The notes beneath the pieces are model-generated. The model worked only from the letters and a program-made list of their open reading frames with translations, was not told where the DNA came from and made no database searches. A stretch of DNA of 64,000 nucleotides. Origin: Gorsachius magnificus (Eukaryota > Chordata > Aves > Pelecaniformes > Ardeidae). The stretch's first letter is position 1. The number at the start of each line of letters is the position of its first letter. A program made the translations under genes and the position numbers. Below, in pieces: positions 61,697 through 64,000 of this stretch. Where the stretch lies: NCBI GenBank assembly GCA_034008185.1, contig CM067085.1:58696602-58760601 (forward strand), read 5' to 3'.

Positions 61697-64000
61697 GGCA
61701 AACCATCAAAAAACACTTACCAAAGTGCAAAGCCACCACAGGAAGCACACAACTACCAGAAGTCTTCGTGAATAAAGCAGTCTAGGGGATTCAAGTGTCT
61801 TGCCATATGCAGAGTAGATGTTGACCACATCGATAAAACTCTTTGAGGTCTTTATAAGTGATTTTAGTGCTTATGGCAACAATTTAGTGACACTTATTTT
61901 TAAACCAGGTAGAATGCAGAGAGATGCCAGTATTTCAGTTTATTCTTCTGACGGCTGCTGTGGTCAACTTGAGGTTGTTCTTTCACCGTCTTAATTCCTG
62001 CTCCTTGGCAGGTGCTGGGGTGCCAGCGCTGCTTCTGCGCAGCTCAGCCCCATTGTAGGGGGGCAAGTTCCTCCTCTGGGGTAAAGAAATTTTGCTGTAG
62101 CAAAACCTCCTCTCTCACCCGTTCCTTCTCTGAGGCCAGGTGACCTCTGTGCATGTGGTGGCTGATGGGGGGTAATACAGAGGTGTGTTAGTGTGTAGGG
62201 GGTGAGGAGGGAGCTCGGGGCTTTCTTGGCTTGCAGTCCCTCTTTGCTGCCACCATCGTAATGTGGAGCCTGTGCAGTTAGTGCTGCCCAGCTCTGGGGA
62301 GGAGGAAGCAGGGGGTGGAGAGAACTGGGACAAGCGTCTCCATTTTGTGATACGATTTGAAAATGAAAAAGGTTAAGAACATCTGTAGCTGCTCTCAAGG
62401 AAGTGGCTACAGGGCTGAACATGAGGGAAGTGACCGTGTGTGGTTACTGTGCTGGGAGATTTGCTAGAGTGGTCTGTGACCAGCCGGTGAGTCTCGGAGA
62501 GGGGAGCTTTGCAGTAGCTCTGTGGTCACCGAGAAGTCCCAGCCCCATTTGCACGTTTTACATGCTCTCGAACTAGAAAGCTGTAGTGTGTGTGAAGTCC
62601 GCCTACTCAGGCTGTTGGTATTTGGAGGAACTATTGCTTCTAATTCTACCTCTCGTCTTGAGGCTGCACAGTGGGACGTGGGAGACCCAGGCTAGTTACC
62701 GATGCTGGCACTGATTTCTGGGGTAAGTGGGCAAGTCATTTAATTTCTCCTCCTCATTTGCAGAAGAGACATGCTGATAGTGTTTCTTGTGCTGTCTCAC
62801 CAGTCTTGACTTCACTAGATACCAGCTGTTTTCTTGTTTTGGTTTGTTTCTTACTAAAGATCTAAGACATGATCGGAAATCCGGGTGCTATCATAATAAA
62901 TCTAAGCTTTCTTTTTCCTTAAAAGAAAGTAAAATGTAGGATTCCCTTGTTGAGGAGCACCAGTGGATCACTGAGATGGTCATTGTACCTGAGGGAATGT
63001 ATCATCTTGGTATTATGCTAAAGGTGATGTAGTGGTTTTGCAACAGGGGGGTACAAGTAGCCCCCTCCCAGGTACATTCTCAGTCTAAATAATTACCCAG
63101 CAGAACAGTGTTGAGTGTGGAACAGTGTGGTGCCAGGATAGCAAGTCTAGAACCTGGGGTTCATCCGTTTTCCACATGCACAGACTGCTGAGCAGATGGA
63201 ATCTGTTAAGTGAGTAAGGTGGAGGTGGGATACACTGTGGCTTGTAAAACTCTTGGCTTGGAAAGATGACTTGGAGCAGAACCTGTAGATGCATAGAGGG
63301 TCCCCAAACATCAGGTTTCTTCATCAAACATTTCAGCATGGTGACATCTCTGAGATTTTAAGGCTTGGGAGAGCAGGATGAAGCGACCTCTCTTGCTCCA
63401 GTCTGGTTAAAGAGGGGAGTTGTTCTGCAATTACAGACCTTCATCTGGAAGGTGTGGGCAACGAAAATGCTTCATCTCCCTCCTGCTAAGGAGAACTACT
63501 GGTAGCTCCTAAATATTCAGGGAGCAAAGGGAGCTTGAATTACTAGGATGCTTTGTGGAGGATGAAGGTAGGTGTTGAAGCTTTGTAGAAGTCCTGGCAC
63601 ATCATTGGACACTGAATCCCCATTGTGCTCCTAAATCACAGCACCATCCTGGTCAGATGGCTGTTCTTGCTGTGTACATCCATGGCACAGTGAGTTGTGT
63701 GACAACATAAACCCTCCTTAGTCTTCTAGTCAGCAGAGAATATTGCACGTCTTGTAGTGGTTTTTCTTTCATTCTTTCTGTGTTTGTTTCCACCCCTGCC
63801 TTTCTGATGGATCTGTGCAGCAATTACAGTGTCTTTTCCTCTTTTTGAAAAGGTAGAGCTTCAGCACCTCCTCATAGATCTAAGTGCTGTGCTGACTTCT
63901 GGTTTGGGCATGCAACCAAAGACTCTTGAGTTGAAAGAGTTACTGTGCATTAGTGGAGCTGATGTACGTGACCCCATGTTCACTCTCTGTCTGCCCTAGT

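Larger units (their letters stand above)
38965..64000 (+). other. JAK1: Probable JAK1 5' non-coding intron
   Basis: About 25 kb with no frame that matches JAK1 or any other family. The initial JAK1 coding sequence was looked for on the + strand and not found, so it should lie beyond 64 kb. Contents seen: a microRNA-like hairpin (40533-40611), a CR1 tail (48.0-48.2 kb), a strong stem-loop (48391-48420), an ERV fragment (48.9-50.5 kb) and A-tracts at 45359 and 61673. Between these I see AT-rich unique sequence only. Non-coding 5' exons may be present but cannot be told from sequence alone. Confidence 0.45.

Overview
The window is nuclear DNA from a bird, probably a neoavian. The evidence is a truncated CR1 retrotransposon tail at about 48.0 kb, an avian-type lysine-primed (class II) endogenous retrovirus fragment with a 588 bp LTR at 48.9-50.5 kb, compact introns, and the AK4 neighbourhood expected of amniote chromosomes. 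The gene order reads, left to right, DNAJC6 5' end (- strand, tentative), AK4 (- strand, certain), mir-101-1 (+ strand, certain) and the JAK1 5' region (+ strand, inferred). In mammals JAK1 and AK4 are divergent, mir-101-1 lies between them on the JAK1 strand, and DNAJC6 follows AK4 on the AK4 strand, so the window is the same block seen from the other strand. There is nothing bacterial, no CRISPR and no operon.

Left part (1-8.3 kb). This stretch is mostly non-coding. A small GC-rich, TATA-like block at 6.13-6.40 kb carries, on the - strand, a very short first coding exon candidate (MHASEKQ plus one base, then GTAAGG). It resembles the start of auxilin, DNAJC6. If that is right, 1-6.2 kb is DNAJC6 intron 1. 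The stretch 6.4-8.33 kb is intergenic.

AK4 (8.3-22.1 kb, - strand). All five coding exons are present with exact splice joins: 21904-22048, 15414-15533, 12821-12993, 12373-12491 and 10915-11029. They give 223 residues, the same length as mammalian AK4. The 3'UTR probably runs about 2.6 kb to an AATAAA at 8346-8351. The protein has Arg at residue 159, in the LID motif, where human AK4 (from memory) has Gln.

Divergent promoter and mir-101-1 (21.85-26.75 kb). A CpG island covers the AK4 start and, on the + strand, a YY1-type element (23148-23158). The island is followed by splice-like signals, the mir-101-1 hairpin (26481-26555) and an AATAAA only about 160 bp beyond the hairpin. This looks like a short, self-contained primary microRNA unit transcribed away from AK4.

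Right part (26.75-64 kb). I found no coding exon here. A second CpG island at 38.04-38.64 kb is the likely main JAK1 promoter, preceded by IRF-like and paired forkhead-like motifs. The remaining 25 kb is best read as JAK1 5' non-coding intron. It holds the CR1 and ERV remnants, several long perfect inverted repeats and one unexplained microRNA-like hairpin at 40533-40611. The first JAK1 coding exon was looked for and not seen, so it should lie beyond 64 kb.
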